Origin: Cryomorphaceae bacterium
Lineage (GTDB): Bacteria; Bacteroidota; Bacteroidia; Flavobacteriales; Crocinitomicaceae
Assembly: GCA_021298235.1 (NCBI GenBank)
Contig: JAJTDX010000141.1
Span: forward strand, 1-6,306
Length of the DNA: 6,306 nt
Reading direction: 5' to 3'
The notes under the pieces are model-generated. The model did no database searches. It was not told the origin of the DNA and saw nothing but the letters and a program-made list of their open reading frames with translations. Both the position numbers and the translations under genes were made by a program. This document shows positions 1 to 6,306 of this stretch, piece after piece (the stretch's first letter is position 1; each line of letters opens with the position of its first letter).

Positions 1-89
1 CTTTTATCCTGAGGATGAATGTATGACAGTGCACTGTTAGACCACAATGTGGTTACACCCAGTATAATTGCTATTAGTTGCTTTTTCAT
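1..89 (-). CDS. Secreted protein of unknown function, N-terminal fragment (runs off the left edge)
   Basis: An ATG at 89-87 opens a minus-strand frame that is still open at base 1, giving 29 codons. The product starts MKKQLIAIILG and continues through a hydrophobic stretch to ...SNSALSYIHPQDK. This is a classic Sec signal peptide: two lysines, a hydrophobic core, then small residues (S-N-S-A) at a likely signal peptidase I site. There is no cysteine in the visible part, so it is not a lipoprotein. That argues against a SusD-type partner for the receptor upstream. The start lies 18 bases after the receptor stop codon on the same strand, so the two are probably one transcript. A purine-rich GAAGG sits just before the ATG but is a weak ribosome-binding signal. 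The mature protein is outside the window and its family cannot be told. In related genomes such receptors can be followed by outer-membrane or periplasmic partners (a PorV/PorQ-like protein is one guess), but nothing here proves this. Confidence 0.72.
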   Translation of the reverse strand, partial: MKKQLIAIILGVTTLWSNSALSYIHPQDK

Positions 90-107
90 AATGCCTTCGA
101 ATATGAA

Positions 108-3100
108 TTAAAAATCAAATTTAACACCCAAACGAATTGTTCTTGGTGAACTGATATTAAACGGGTTTTGAATTTTCATTGTGTAATAATCTCGGAATGA
201 CTGCTCATCCAACTGGTTCTGAATAGATGTTTGGTTTGCAGCAGCTGCAAGATATCCATCATCATCCCAGTTTCCTGTAGCACGGTATACGTTCAACACG
301 TTGAACTGGTTGAACAAATTCGTTACACGAAGATAAACATTCAGGAATGCCGCTTTTTTCTTTCCTTCTTCCTTCCCGAACTCAAGATTGATTGTTCGAT
401 CCAACTGAAGATCCAATCGGTAAGACCATGGCAAACGCGAACCGTTCAATGTACCGTTCAAACCTGCATTTAAGTTACCGATACCTTCATCTGTAATAAA
501 TGTTTGCGAAGAGTAAGGTGAACCGGAATAAATATTCGATACAATGTTCAAACCTGTGTTTTCCAACAATTTAAAATCCTTGATCATCGGGCCATTATAA
601 TCAGCTCCTTCTCCGTAACGGTAATCCATGGTAATTGCGAAGGCGTGACGCTGATCAAAGGAGTATGGGAAGATCGTTCTTAGGTTAGGTAAACCTGCAT
701 TCACGATACCCGCCATCGACGTTGCATCAGAACCCGTTCCATCCGCAAACTGCAGGGTATAAGCCGCTGTCATACGAATGTTTCCTGTTCGACGAAGATC
801 ATACGATATTGTCATTCCCTTAACCGTACCAAAATCACGGTTACCAAATGTTCTGTATGTTGCAGGATATGCTTCAAATACATTGATCAACTGAACATTG
901 TTTCGCTGCTCACGGTAGAATGCCGAAATCTTTAACGAGGAAGTCTTGGATAAAACCTGCTGAAAACCAAGTTCATAATCAACAGTAGTTTCAGGCTTCA
1001 GGTTGGCATTACTAATTACAGCACTCCGCGACTGAATATACTGGTATTCGAACGGATCGAAACGGAATCCGGAAGTTGGACGTTTTGTAAGAATGTCATA
1101 GTGCGCAAAGAAAGATGCCTCATCAGAGATCGGGAACGAGAATGCAATACGCGGCATTACATTGATTTGTGCCTTGTAATCCTCGAATGCCGACTCGTTC
1201 GGTGTTTCTTGCGATGGGTCCAACAACCACGGTTGTATACCTGTTGCTCCTCTTATTACTTTAGGATCCTCAACCTGCACACCATCAGCATTGTACCAGT
1301 CATTTCCAATACGGAAACCATTGATCGCTGAAGGCTGGTTCATATCGTTAACGTACACTGTATAGTCATCGCCCATAGCTTCAGGTATCTCGATCCAGGA
1401 AGCATTCGGATTGTCTTCTAGATACTGTCGTGCCTCTGCTACAGTTCTTGCCTCGTAGAACAAATATGGATCTTTCAATACTGGCTGATTCGCGTCAAAT
1501 ACATCAACTCGGACACCAACGTTGAAAACGATATCATTGAAAGCGAACTTGTCCATTAAGTATCCTGCCATGTAAGTTGGCTGGAATGCACCAACAAATC
1601 TTTTGTAGTTTCCATTCTCATCGTACTCATTGAAATAGTTCCCAATATCAGTACTACCTTTTACTTTCTTCCCAGTATGATCAAAACCCCAGTATGAAAC
1701 AAATGAGTTACCACCGTTCAATAATTCGTCCGGAGAGAACATATCAAACGTATAGATACTTGGATCATATGCATCGATATCGATAAAATCAGAACCTTCG
1801 CCTCCAGAACCGATCAATCCTTGGTCGTACAAATATTCACGAAGATTATAGTCAAAGAAAGCCTGGTTGTCATTGTTCTGCTGGCCTCCATATTCTCCAC
1901 TGCCAGAAGTGTATGCATAACCGGTGTTCAACCTGTTGTAGGTGATTGCTTTGAAGGAACCTGAGTCAGAGATCGTACCACTGTTAAGATCTAATTCATC
2001 TATGTGGAAGTTGGTCAACTGTCTTGCGATCGACCAGATACCGATAGGACCATTTGTTCCGCCACCTGTTGATGTGCCTGAAGTCCAACCGCGGTCAGTG
2101 CGCTGTTCGATCTCGAAACCGAAGGAAATGTTGTGATCACCAATGTTCACAGAGAATGAACCCGTTCCACGTAACTGATCGTTCTCTCCTTTCCCGAAGT
2201 AGTTGTACGGAGCACCCAATCCAGACCAGATCCCATAAACACTTTGAGGCACGTCACCATTCCTTAACGCACCCCCCTGCTGGATAACGAACAAGTTTCG
2301 GAATGGACTTTCAAATGACTGAGAATTACCATCTGCATTCCAATTGGCAAAAGTGCTGTAATAATCATTAGTGTAGGCTGCGAGCTGAGGGTTTGTTTCA
2401 GACGGCGTAAACGACACATTATAATCCTCGAAACCGTTGTGTGTATACGTGTAGTTGTTAACATCCGATGGATTATCATAACTCGGTCTTCTTGATGTTT
2501 CAAAGGTACCCACATGACCATAATTAAACATGTTATACATGTGCTTCGGATCATAAACATCGTCTTTTGACTTGGTGTAATCGACCATTAAAGAGTACAC
2601 GAACGATTTCAATTTCGACGCGCTGTTCTCATCTGTATTCGTAAATCGCTGAGTTAAACGACCGAAAACACGCCAATCCAACGATTTAGAAGCTCCAAAA
2701 TTTGCAAAGTTCAACAATGAACCTCCGAAAGAATAATTATTTCCTGCACTGTAATTCATGGAGCCACCAAACGTAAGGTTAACGGTTGGTCCGGTATTCA
2801 CATCAATCTTAGCCTGCCCGGAAATTGTCGTATTACGAGCATTCATTCTCCAAGGCACCCTTTCAAAATCTGAATCTACTGTTGGATTACCATCCTCATC
2901 TACAGGGTTTTGTAAAAAGCTTGCGTTCGGAAAAGTTCCCAATCCTGTTGAAGTAGGACGCAATGGATCTTCCAAAAGCTGGTCCCGAACTTCTTTCTTA
3001 ACGCGGTAACCGCCGTCTTTAATAGGACGACCATCCAATTGATCCGTTAAATTCGCTGATACAAGGAAACCTAGTCTAGGCTTTACCTTTGCTCCGGTTG

Positions 3101-3962
3101 AATTCTTTTGCATCCATAGCGGACCAGAGAACATACCTTCCAACAAATTGTAACCGTATTTATCTAAACCAAAAACTTTACCATCGTATCCATCCGGATC
3201 AGCTCCATTAAAATAGAATCCGGAAGTTACGCCCTCGACTGAACCGAAGTACTTTGATGATGGGCCTCTCGTTGTTACGGATATAATACCACCTGTAACG
3301 TCACCATAGTTCGCAGGAACACCTCCTGTAATAACCGATACCTCTTCGATAGCTGACTTTGGAAGATTCGCTGACCCTCGCACCTTGATACCATCAATAA
3401 AGAAATAGGTCGCATCTGAACGCGATCCACGAACGGAAATCTCTCCAGAACCCTCATCTGCGTTCACCCCTCCTACTGTTTGCGCAACACCCGCAGCAGA
3501 ACGAACTGGTAGGCGGGCAATATCCTCTCTCGTCACAGTTGCTCCGGATGCACCACCGTCTTTATCGATGAGTGGAACGCGGTATGCCACAACTTTTACC
3601 TCCTGTATCTCTTTTGCTTCCTTAGCTTTTGTCAGAACAAGGTCATCAAGGAAAGTGATGTTATCCGAAGATACAATCACACCTGTTTGACGAAAAGGCT
3701 GGTATCCTTCCGCTTCATTCCTTACTTCCACATCGTAAGAACCGGCAGAAATGGAATTAATCTGGAATTTACCATCAAAATCGGTAGTCGCACCTCCTTT
3801 GACGTTACCAGACTGAAATAAAACAACCTTACAAAACGCGATCGGCTGTTTCGTGTCACCATCTGTTACAGTACCTTTGATTGTACCCAGACCCGTCTGA
3901 GAAAAACCGTAAGACGCTGTCAGCAAGAGACTTACTAATAAAAAGTTAAGTTTTCGTAACAT
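108..3962 (-). CDS. TonB-dependent outer-membrane receptor with N-terminal carboxypeptidase-regulatory-like domain
   Basis: This 1284-residue outer-membrane receptor probably imports a large or scarce substrate using energy passed by TonB-ExbB-ExbD. Residues 1-21 are a signal peptide (MLRK, hydrophobic core, ending SYGFS before QTG). Residues about 27-110 form a carboxypeptidase-regulatory-like beta-sandwich (GTIKGTVTDGDTKQPIAF, then TTDFDGKFQI and AGSYDVEV). Residues 121-129 (EVKVVAYRV) sit where Bacteroidota receptors carry a TonB-box-like segment. The plug spans about 139-233, with the conserved stretches ISVRGSRSDATYFFIDGI and EVSVITGGVPANYGDVTGG. The rest is a long beta-barrel rich in aromatics, glycine and asparagine, with a late NLFNQFNV motif, ending KFDF. 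The terminal phenylalanine is typical for BAM-assembled barrels. It is longer than many TonB receptors. No SusD lipoprotein gene is visible beside it, so a standard glycan SusCD pair is not supported. The substrate is unknown. The ATG at 3962 is chosen because the signal peptide begins there. Confidence 0.95.
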   Translation of the reverse strand: MLRKLNFLLVSLLLTASYGFSQTGLGTIKGTVTDGDTKQPIAFCKVVLFQSGNVKGGATTDFDGKFQINSISAGSYDVEVRNEAEGYQPFRQTGVIVSSDNITFLDDLVLTKAKEAKEIQEVKVVAYRVPLIDKDGGASGATVTREDIARLPVRSAAGVAQTVGGVNADEGSGEISVRGSRSDATYFFIDGIKVRGSANLPKSAIEEVSVITGGVPANYGDVTGGIISVTTRGPSSKYFGSVEGVTSGFYFNGADPDGYDGKVFGLDKYGYNLLEGMFSGPLWMQKNSTGAKVKPRLGFLVSANLTDQLDGRPIKDGGYRVKKEVRDQLLEDPLRPTSTGLGTFPNASFLQNPVDEDGNPTVDSDFERVPWRMNARNTTISGQAKIDVNTGPTVNLTFGGSMNYSAGNNYSFGGSLLNFANFGASKSLDWRVFGRLTQRFTNTDENSASKLKSFVYSLMVDYTKSKDDVYDPKHMYNMFNYGHVGTFETSRRPSYDNPSDVNNYTYTHNGFEDYNVSFTPSETNPQLAAYTNDYYSTFANWNADGNSQSFESPFRNLFVIQQGGALRNGDVPQSVYGIWSGLGAPYNYFGKGENDQLRGTGSFSVNIGDHNISFGFEIEQRTDRGWTSGTSTGGGTNGPIGIWSIARQLTNFHIDELDLNSGTISDSGSFKAITYNRLNTGYAYTSGSGEYGGQQNNDNQAFFDYNLREYLYDQGLIGSGGEGSDFIDIDAYDPSIYTFDMFSPDELLNGGNSFVSYWGFDHTGKKVKGSTDIGNYFNEYDENGNYKRFVGAFQPTYMAGYLMDKFAFNDIVFNVGVRVDVFDANQPVLKDPYLFYEARTVAEARQYLEDNPNASWIEIPEAMGDDYTVYVNDMNQPSAINGFRIGNDWYNADGVQVEDPKVIRGATGIQPWLLDPSQETPNESAFEDYKAQINVMPRIAFSFPISDEASFFAHYDILTKRPTSGFRFDPFEYQYIQSRSAVISNANLKPETTVDYELGFQQVLSKTSSLKISAFYREQRNNVQLINVFEAYPATYRTFGNRDFGTVKGMTISYDLRRTGNIRMTAAYTLQFADGTGSDATSMAGIVNAGLPNLRTIFPYSFDQRHAFAITMDYRYGEGADYNGPMIKDFKLLENTGLNIVSNIYSGSPYSSQTFITDEGIGNLNAGLNGTLNGSRLPWSYRLDLQLDRTINLEFGKEEGKKKAAFLNVYLRVTNLFNQFNVLNVYRATGNWDDDGYLAAAANQTSIQNQLDEQSFRDYYTMKIQNPFNISSPRTIRLGVKFDF

Positions 3963-4081
3963 AAGTACAGTTTATTGATTAAACTATTTTGTTGCAAGAA
4001 AGCTGGTAAATATAGAAAAATTCAGTCTCATAACATTCGTGTTAAAAAAAATTAAATTCATATTCACTTAACTTTCATTAA

Positions 4082-4089
4082 CAAAATTA
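4082..4089 (-). promoter_or_regulatory. Candidate -7 element (TAATTTTG) for the TonB receptor
   Basis: On the minus strand this reads TAATTTTG, a full match to the Bacteroidota -7 consensus TAnnTTTG. It would give a 5' leader of about 110 bases before the receptor ATG. No good TTG -33 box lies 19-23 bases upstream on that strand, so the call is weak. A second perfect match (TAAATTTG, 4126-4119) also lacks a clear -33 box. One of the two may be the real site. Confidence 0.3.
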
Positions 4090-4099
4090 GGTGCTTCAA

Positions 4100-4131
4100 T
4101 TTGATCATAAAATGGTTTCAAATTTATTTTG
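4100..4131 (+). promoter_or_regulatory. Candidate Bacteroidota-type promoter for the phosphopantetheinyl transferase/GGGP synthase unit
   Basis: TTTG at 4100-4103 is followed, 20 bases later, by TTATTTTG at 4124-4131, which matches the -7 consensus TAnnTTTG at 7 of 8 relevant positions. The spacing fits the phylum's primary sigma factor. Transcription would begin near 4138, leaving a leader of roughly 55 bases before the ATG at 4193. The -7 element overlaps a minus-strand TAAATTTG (4126-4119), so the same 13 bases can be read as a -7 site in both directions. No other plausible plus-strand promoter was found in the gap; TTCTTTTG at 4173-4180 is too close to the start codon. Confidence 0.42.
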
Positions 4132-4192
4132 TGCGCTTTTATACAGGTCTAACTACTCTTGATAAAAATTCGTTCTTTTGTAAAAATCCTGA

Positions 4193-4669
4193 ATGGTGCC
4201 TTTCACTCAAGAAACAATACACTTAGCGCATGTCGAGATACATCTTCTGTATTTCAATACCTACAATTCTTCTGATTACTTGGATCAATTGACAGAAGAG
4301 GAAAAAGAACGCTATTTCGCATTCAACCATGAAAAAAGGCGCATGGAGTTCGTTGCCACCCGTATTCTCAGGCATCGTTTATTTGGATTTCAACACATTC
4401 ATTATGATGCGCATGGCGCTCCCTTTATTCAGAATGAGGGTTTTATTTCGATCAGTCACGCACCCAGAGTTGTTGGACTGGCAATTTCTAACCATTTCAA
4501 GATAGGATTAGACCTCGAAATGGTTCGCGAAAAAGCGGTACTCGTTGCACACAAATTTCTTTCAACAGGAGAAATGAAGCAATTCGATCGAAGGTCTGCC
4601 AAGGAAATGAGCATGGTTTGGTCAGCGAAAGAAGTTCTTTACAAATCATTAATCCTAAACAGACCTTAA
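4193..4669 (+). CDS. 4'-phosphopantetheinyl transferase superfamily protein (Sfp type), probably C-terminally frameshifted
   Basis: The family moves the phosphopantetheine arm of coenzyme A to a serine of acyl, peptidyl or aryl carrier proteins in the cytoplasm. The 158-residue product shows the family motifs in order: RRMEFVATRIL (49-59); GAPFI followed by ISISHA (75-90); IGLDLE (104-109), where D107 and E109 would bind the metal; and WSAKEVLYK (143-151), holding the catalytic E147 and K151. The ATG at 4193 is the only sensible start, because an in-frame TGA lies directly upstream. Sfp-type enzymes are normally longer (about 200-230 residues), and this frame stops seven residues after the last motif. 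A -1 shift at the AAA of codon 151 opens a frame to 4752 and yields 186 residues. The truncated form may still fold, since all visible catalytic residues are kept. The target carrier protein is unknown. The GGGP synthase gene follows on the same strand, probably as an operon. Confidence 0.88.
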   Translation: MVPFTQETIHLAHVEIHLLYFNTYNSSDYLDQLTEEEKERYFAFNHEKRRMEFVATRILRHRLFGFQHIHYDAHGAPFIQNEGFISISHAPRVVGLAISNHFKIGLDLEMVREKAVLVAHKFLSTGEMKQFDRRSAKEMSMVWSAKEVLYKSLILNRP

Positions 4670-4752
4670 GAACAGACCTACAGATTATGATCAAAAATGA
4701 TCTGATCATAACGGTTAATCCAACTGCACTCGAAAATGGACAAAACCACTGA
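4645..4752 (+). pseudogene. Out-of-frame C-terminal remainder of the phosphopantetheinyl transferase
   Basis: In the frame starting at 4645, translation reads IINPKQTLRTDLQ, then an alternating hydrophobic pattern (IMIKNDLIITV), and ends ALENGQNH with TGA at 4750-4752. Joined after LYK of the transferase it looks like a normal C-terminus for the family: a lysine helix, a short linker, then a beta-strand pair. Restoring one A in the AAA run at 4643-4645 would join the two frames. The restored gene would overlap the GGGP synthase start (4736) by 17 bases, an arrangement typical of translationally coupled operon genes. There is no independent start codon with a credible context, so this is read as the tail of the upstream gene rather than a separate gene. 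The exact site of the shift could be anywhere from about 4640 to 4666. Confidence 0.6.
4685..4711 (+). repeat. Perfect 9-bp inverted repeat (stem-loop) before the GGGP synthase gene
   Basis: TTATGATCA at 4685-4693 and TGATCATAA at 4703-4711 are exact reverse complements separated by 9 bases. The stretch holds three GATC sites. In RNA it would form an AT-rich hairpin ending 24 bases before the GGGP synthase ATG. No T tract follows, so it is not a convincing terminator. It may be an operator, a translation-modulating hairpin, or chance, since it also lies in what looks like the former coding sequence of the transferase tail. Confidence 0.5.
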
Positions 4753-5491
4753 ACATATTTATAGTATTATAAAATCGTCGGATAAAGGGATCGCGGTATT
4801 GATCGATCCTGAAAAATGCGACAATGGACCACAACTCATATCTCTTCTAGAGAAAGCTGCATTTGCCGGGATCAACTTCCTTTTTGTGGGAGGCAGCACT
4901 GTAAGCAGACAAGAATTCGTTCAAACCGTTAAGTTTATAAAAGAGAATACGTCCATTCCTGTTGTGATCTTTCCCGGATCGTCGCAACAACTATCTCCAC
5001 TGGCTGATGCAATTCTTTATCTTAGCCTCCTGTCTGGTAGAAATCCTGATTTCCTTATCGGCCACCATGTACAATCGGCAATGGAGTTGTTCGAAATGGA
5101 TATTGAAGTGATTCCAACCGCCTATCTTTTGATCGATGGGGGAACTCAGTCGTCAGTTGCATACGTAAGTCAGACCACTCCAATTCCTCGGAATAAAATC
5201 AACATCGTCAAAAACACTGCACTAGCAGGTAAACTACAGGGAAAAAGAATTGTGTATCTGGATGCGGGAAGTGGCGCAAAGGAGGTTGTGCCTGCGGAAA
5301 TGATCAGGCATGTCGCATCATTGGATATTCCTGTAATTATAGGCGGGGGGTTGCGAACAATTGATACGATTAAAAAAGCCCACGATGCAGGTGCTTCTCT
5401 TGTGGTAATTGGAAATCATCTTGAACAGAACACGGATCTTTTGCTCGACATCCATACTTATAAAACCAATGGAACGACATTAACAGTTTGA
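4736..5491 (+). CDS. Geranylgeranylglyceryl phosphate synthase family protein (PcrB/GGGPS-like)
   Basis: This 251-residue cytoplasmic TIM-barrel enzyme belongs to the family that joins a polyprenyl diphosphate to sn-glycerol 1-phosphate through an ether bond, the first committed step of archaeal-type lipids. Motifs in order: LIDPEK (22-27), where D24 would bind Mg2+; FVGGS (50-54); IFPGSSQQLS (78-87), a phosphate/prenyl-site segment; LSGRNPDFLIGHH (99-111); PTAYLLIDGG (127-136); YLDAGSGAKE (174-183), IIGGGLRT (201-208) and VVIGN (223-227), which hold the glycerol phosphate. All expected binding loops are present and the length is normal, so it looks intact. Group II members in Bacteroidota are reported to accept geranylgeranyl diphosphate; the prenyl chain length used here cannot be read from motifs alone. 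It follows the phosphopantetheinyl transferase on the same strand and probably shares its promoter. The ATG at 4736 places LIDPEK at the usual distance from the N-terminus. Confidence 0.93.
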   Translation: MDKTTEHIYSIIKSSDKGIAVLIDPEKCDNGPQLISLLEKAAFAGINFLFVGGSTVSRQEFVQTVKFIKENTSIPVVIFPGSSQQLSPLADAILYLSLLSGRNPDFLIGHHVQSAMELFEMDIEVIPTAYLLIDGGTQSSVAYVSQTTPIPRNKINIVKNTALAGKLQGKRIVYLDAGSGAKEVVPAEMIRHVASLDIPVIIGGGLRTIDTIKKAHDAGASLVVIGNHLEQNTDLLLDIHTYKTNGTTLTV

Positions 5492-5496
5492 CGCAA

Positions 5497-5530
5497 GTGC
5501 ACCCAGGCACCTTACCTATTTATAAAGGTG
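5497..5530. terminator. Weak hairpins in the convergent gap, possible bidirectional terminator
   Basis: CACCTT (5508-5513) pairs with AAGGTG (5525-5530) across an 11-base loop. An alternative small hairpin pairs GTGC (5497-5500) with GCAC (5507-5510). The stems are short and no strong T run follows on either side, so this is a weak call. It is supported mainly by its position between two gene ends facing each other. Confidence 0.25.
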
Positions 5531-5553
5531 ACTGTTCAAACAGATACATACAA

Positions 5554-6189
5554 TTATCTAACTGTTACTTCCATTAGTAACTTTCTACTCTGATACGTCC
5601 CATCTTTTGGACTATAGATATCACTAACATAATATACGATATCAACTACTCTTCCTTTCAATCTGTCCGGGTTGGATATGTACATATCATCTATCCCTAT
5701 AGGATCGATCCAAAAGAAATTGAGCGTTTCCCCCAAGTCATTTTTCACTGTCAACTGACATGGAATCTCCTTTGTAACGGAAATAACCGTGCCCGTTTCG
5801 ATCAATCCTTCTGTTCCATCTTCCTCTGTGTATTCATCCATAACCTCCTCCATTAATGTCGGATCTTCTCCGATGACTTTAAATGTGATCTCCGTAAATT
5901 TCGGGCATTCCATCACAAGCCGCTCACCTACCTTTTCACCGATCGCCTCTATAGCATCCATCTGACTCATGTCCTCTAGTCCGAGTTCCCGGCTCAATTC
6001 ATCAACATTATTGACGATCAACGGTGAAGCACATTCAATGATCAGATTCATATATTGGTCGTAATTAGTAACGTCATCCTCGTAACTGTTGATGCAACTG
6101 CATGCATCATCAAGTGTACGTTTCATGGATCCCTGACTGAATGCTGTAAATTGTAGCAATGCTAAAAGAAAAAAGAGAAGATACTTCAT
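5554..6189 (-). CDS. Secreted protein of unknown function with conserved-looking cysteines
   Basis: The 211-residue product starts with a clear signal peptide (MKYLLFFLLALLQ, cleavage probably after TAFS before QGS), so it is exported to the periplasm or outer membrane face. I do not recognise a named family. The mature part has two blocks. Residues about 25-115 are helical and acidic, with a CSC pair (C30, C32), ECA (C53) and ECPKF (C95), a layout seen in uncharacterised Bacteroidota secreted proteins. Residues about 129-210 look like a small beta-barrel domain, with TGTVISV, LTVKNDLGETLNFFWI and RLKGRVVDIVYY, resembling OB-like or beta-sandwich folds; this is inference. A further cysteine lies at C144. 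The frame can be extended to a TTG at 6270, but that codon lies inside the -33 box of a good promoter and would place a second hydrophobic segment before the signal peptide, so the ATG at 6189 is preferred. It stands alone and converges on the GGGP synthase gene. Confidence 0.85.
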   Translation of the reverse strand: MKYLLFFLLALLQFTAFSQGSMKRTLDDACSCINSYEDDVTNYDQYMNLIIECASPLIVNNVDELSRELGLEDMSQMDAIEAIGEKVGERLVMECPKFTEITFKVIGEDPTLMEEVMDEYTEEDGTEGLIETGTVISVTKEIPCQLTVKNDLGETLNFFWIDPIGIDDMYISNPDRLKGRVVDIVYYVSDIYSPKDGTYQSRKLLMEVTVR

Positions 6190-6239
6190 CAAAAAGGTGT
6201 TGATAATTAATAATGTAAGTGACCATAAGCTGATCGCAG

Positions 6240-6270
6240 CAAATGTATCTGAATAATTGTCAATTTTCAA
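6240..6270 (-). promoter_or_regulatory. Bacteroidota-type promoter for the secreted protein gene
   Basis: On the minus strand, TTG (6270-6268) is followed after exactly 20 bases by TACATTTG (6247-6240), a full match to the -33/-7 consensus TTG-N19-21-TAnnTTTG. Transcription would start near 6234, giving a leader of about 45 bases to the ATG at 6189. This is the best promoter in the window and it decides the start codon of the gene below it. Confidence 0.65.
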
Positions 6271-6306
6271 TAAACTATGATTATTTATTGCCCCTAATAA
6301 TTTTTT

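Noticed and set aside
231..3457. Several short open frames (60-98 codons) on both strands inside the TonB receptor gene
   Set aside because: They lie wholly inside the 1284-codon receptor gene, have no recognisable domains, and their residue composition is that of translated antisense or out-of-frame coding DNA.
1..3962. SusCD polysaccharide utilisation locus
   Set aside because: No lipoprotein SusD, glycoside hydrolase or sensor gene is seen; the partner gene fragment lacks a lipobox cysteine.
3997..4090. AT-rich stretch in the divergent gap as a small RNA or riboswitch
   Set aside because: No stable paired structure or recognisable conserved core could be found by eye; it fits an ordinary AT-rich leader and promoter region.
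4497..4709. Minus-strand open frame opposite the phosphopantetheinyl transferase
   Set aside because: It lies antisense to clear transferase motifs and shows no domain of its own.
4643..4711. Programmed -1 ribosomal frameshift linking the transferase and its tail
   Set aside because: No canonical slippery heptamer is present at the shift (TACAAAT), and the nearest stem-loop begins about 40 bases downstream, too far for a stimulatory element.
6190..6270. Extended N-terminus of the secreted protein from a TTG at 6270
   Set aside because: The TTG coincides with the -33 box of the best promoter in the window and transcription would start downstream of it; the ATG at 6189 begins a textbook signal peptide.

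Overview
The window reads as chromosomal DNA from a member of the Bacteroidota, most likely a Flavobacteriales-type organism. Three things point there. The first is a large TonB-dependent receptor with an N-terminal carboxypeptidase-regulatory-like domain. The second is a bacterial geranylgeranylglyceryl phosphate (GGGP) synthase-type enzyme beside a small 4'-phosphopantetheinyl transferase. The third is a set of promoter-like sites of the Bacteroidota form (TTG, about 20 bases, TAnnTTTG) in place of sigma70 -35/-10 boxes. Base composition is moderate to AT-leaning, and Shine-Dalgarno sequences are weak or absent, as is usual in this phylum.

Layout: (1) 1-3962, minus strand: a 1284-residue outer-membrane TonB-dependent receptor, followed 18 bases later by the first 29 codons of a secreted protein that runs off the left edge. 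The two are probably co-transcribed. (2) 3963-4192: an AT-rich divergent intergenic region with promoter-like sites facing both ways. (3) 4193-5491, plus strand: a two-gene unit of an Sfp-type 4'-phosphopantetheinyl transferase and a GGGP synthase family protein. (4) 5492-5553: a short gap between convergent genes, holding only weak hairpins. (5) 5554-6189, minus strand: a secreted protein of unknown function with its own well-formed promoter at 6240-6270. (6) 6271-6306: nothing recognised.

The most notable observation is that the phosphopantetheinyl transferase frame appears broken near its 3' end. The given frame stops at 4669. A one-base shift near 4645 opens a frame running to 4752, which restores a plausible C-terminus and makes the gene overlap the start of the synthase by 17 bases. 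All visible catalytic motifs lie before the break, so this could be a sequencing error, a recent indel, or a tolerated truncation. The stretch also carries a perfect 9-bp inverted repeat just upstream of the synthase start.

I see no clear undescribed multi-gene system: no CRISPR array, mobile element, RNA gene or defence cassette. The genes form three apparently independent units: outer-membrane transport, cofactor/lipid metabolism, and a secreted protein of unknown role.
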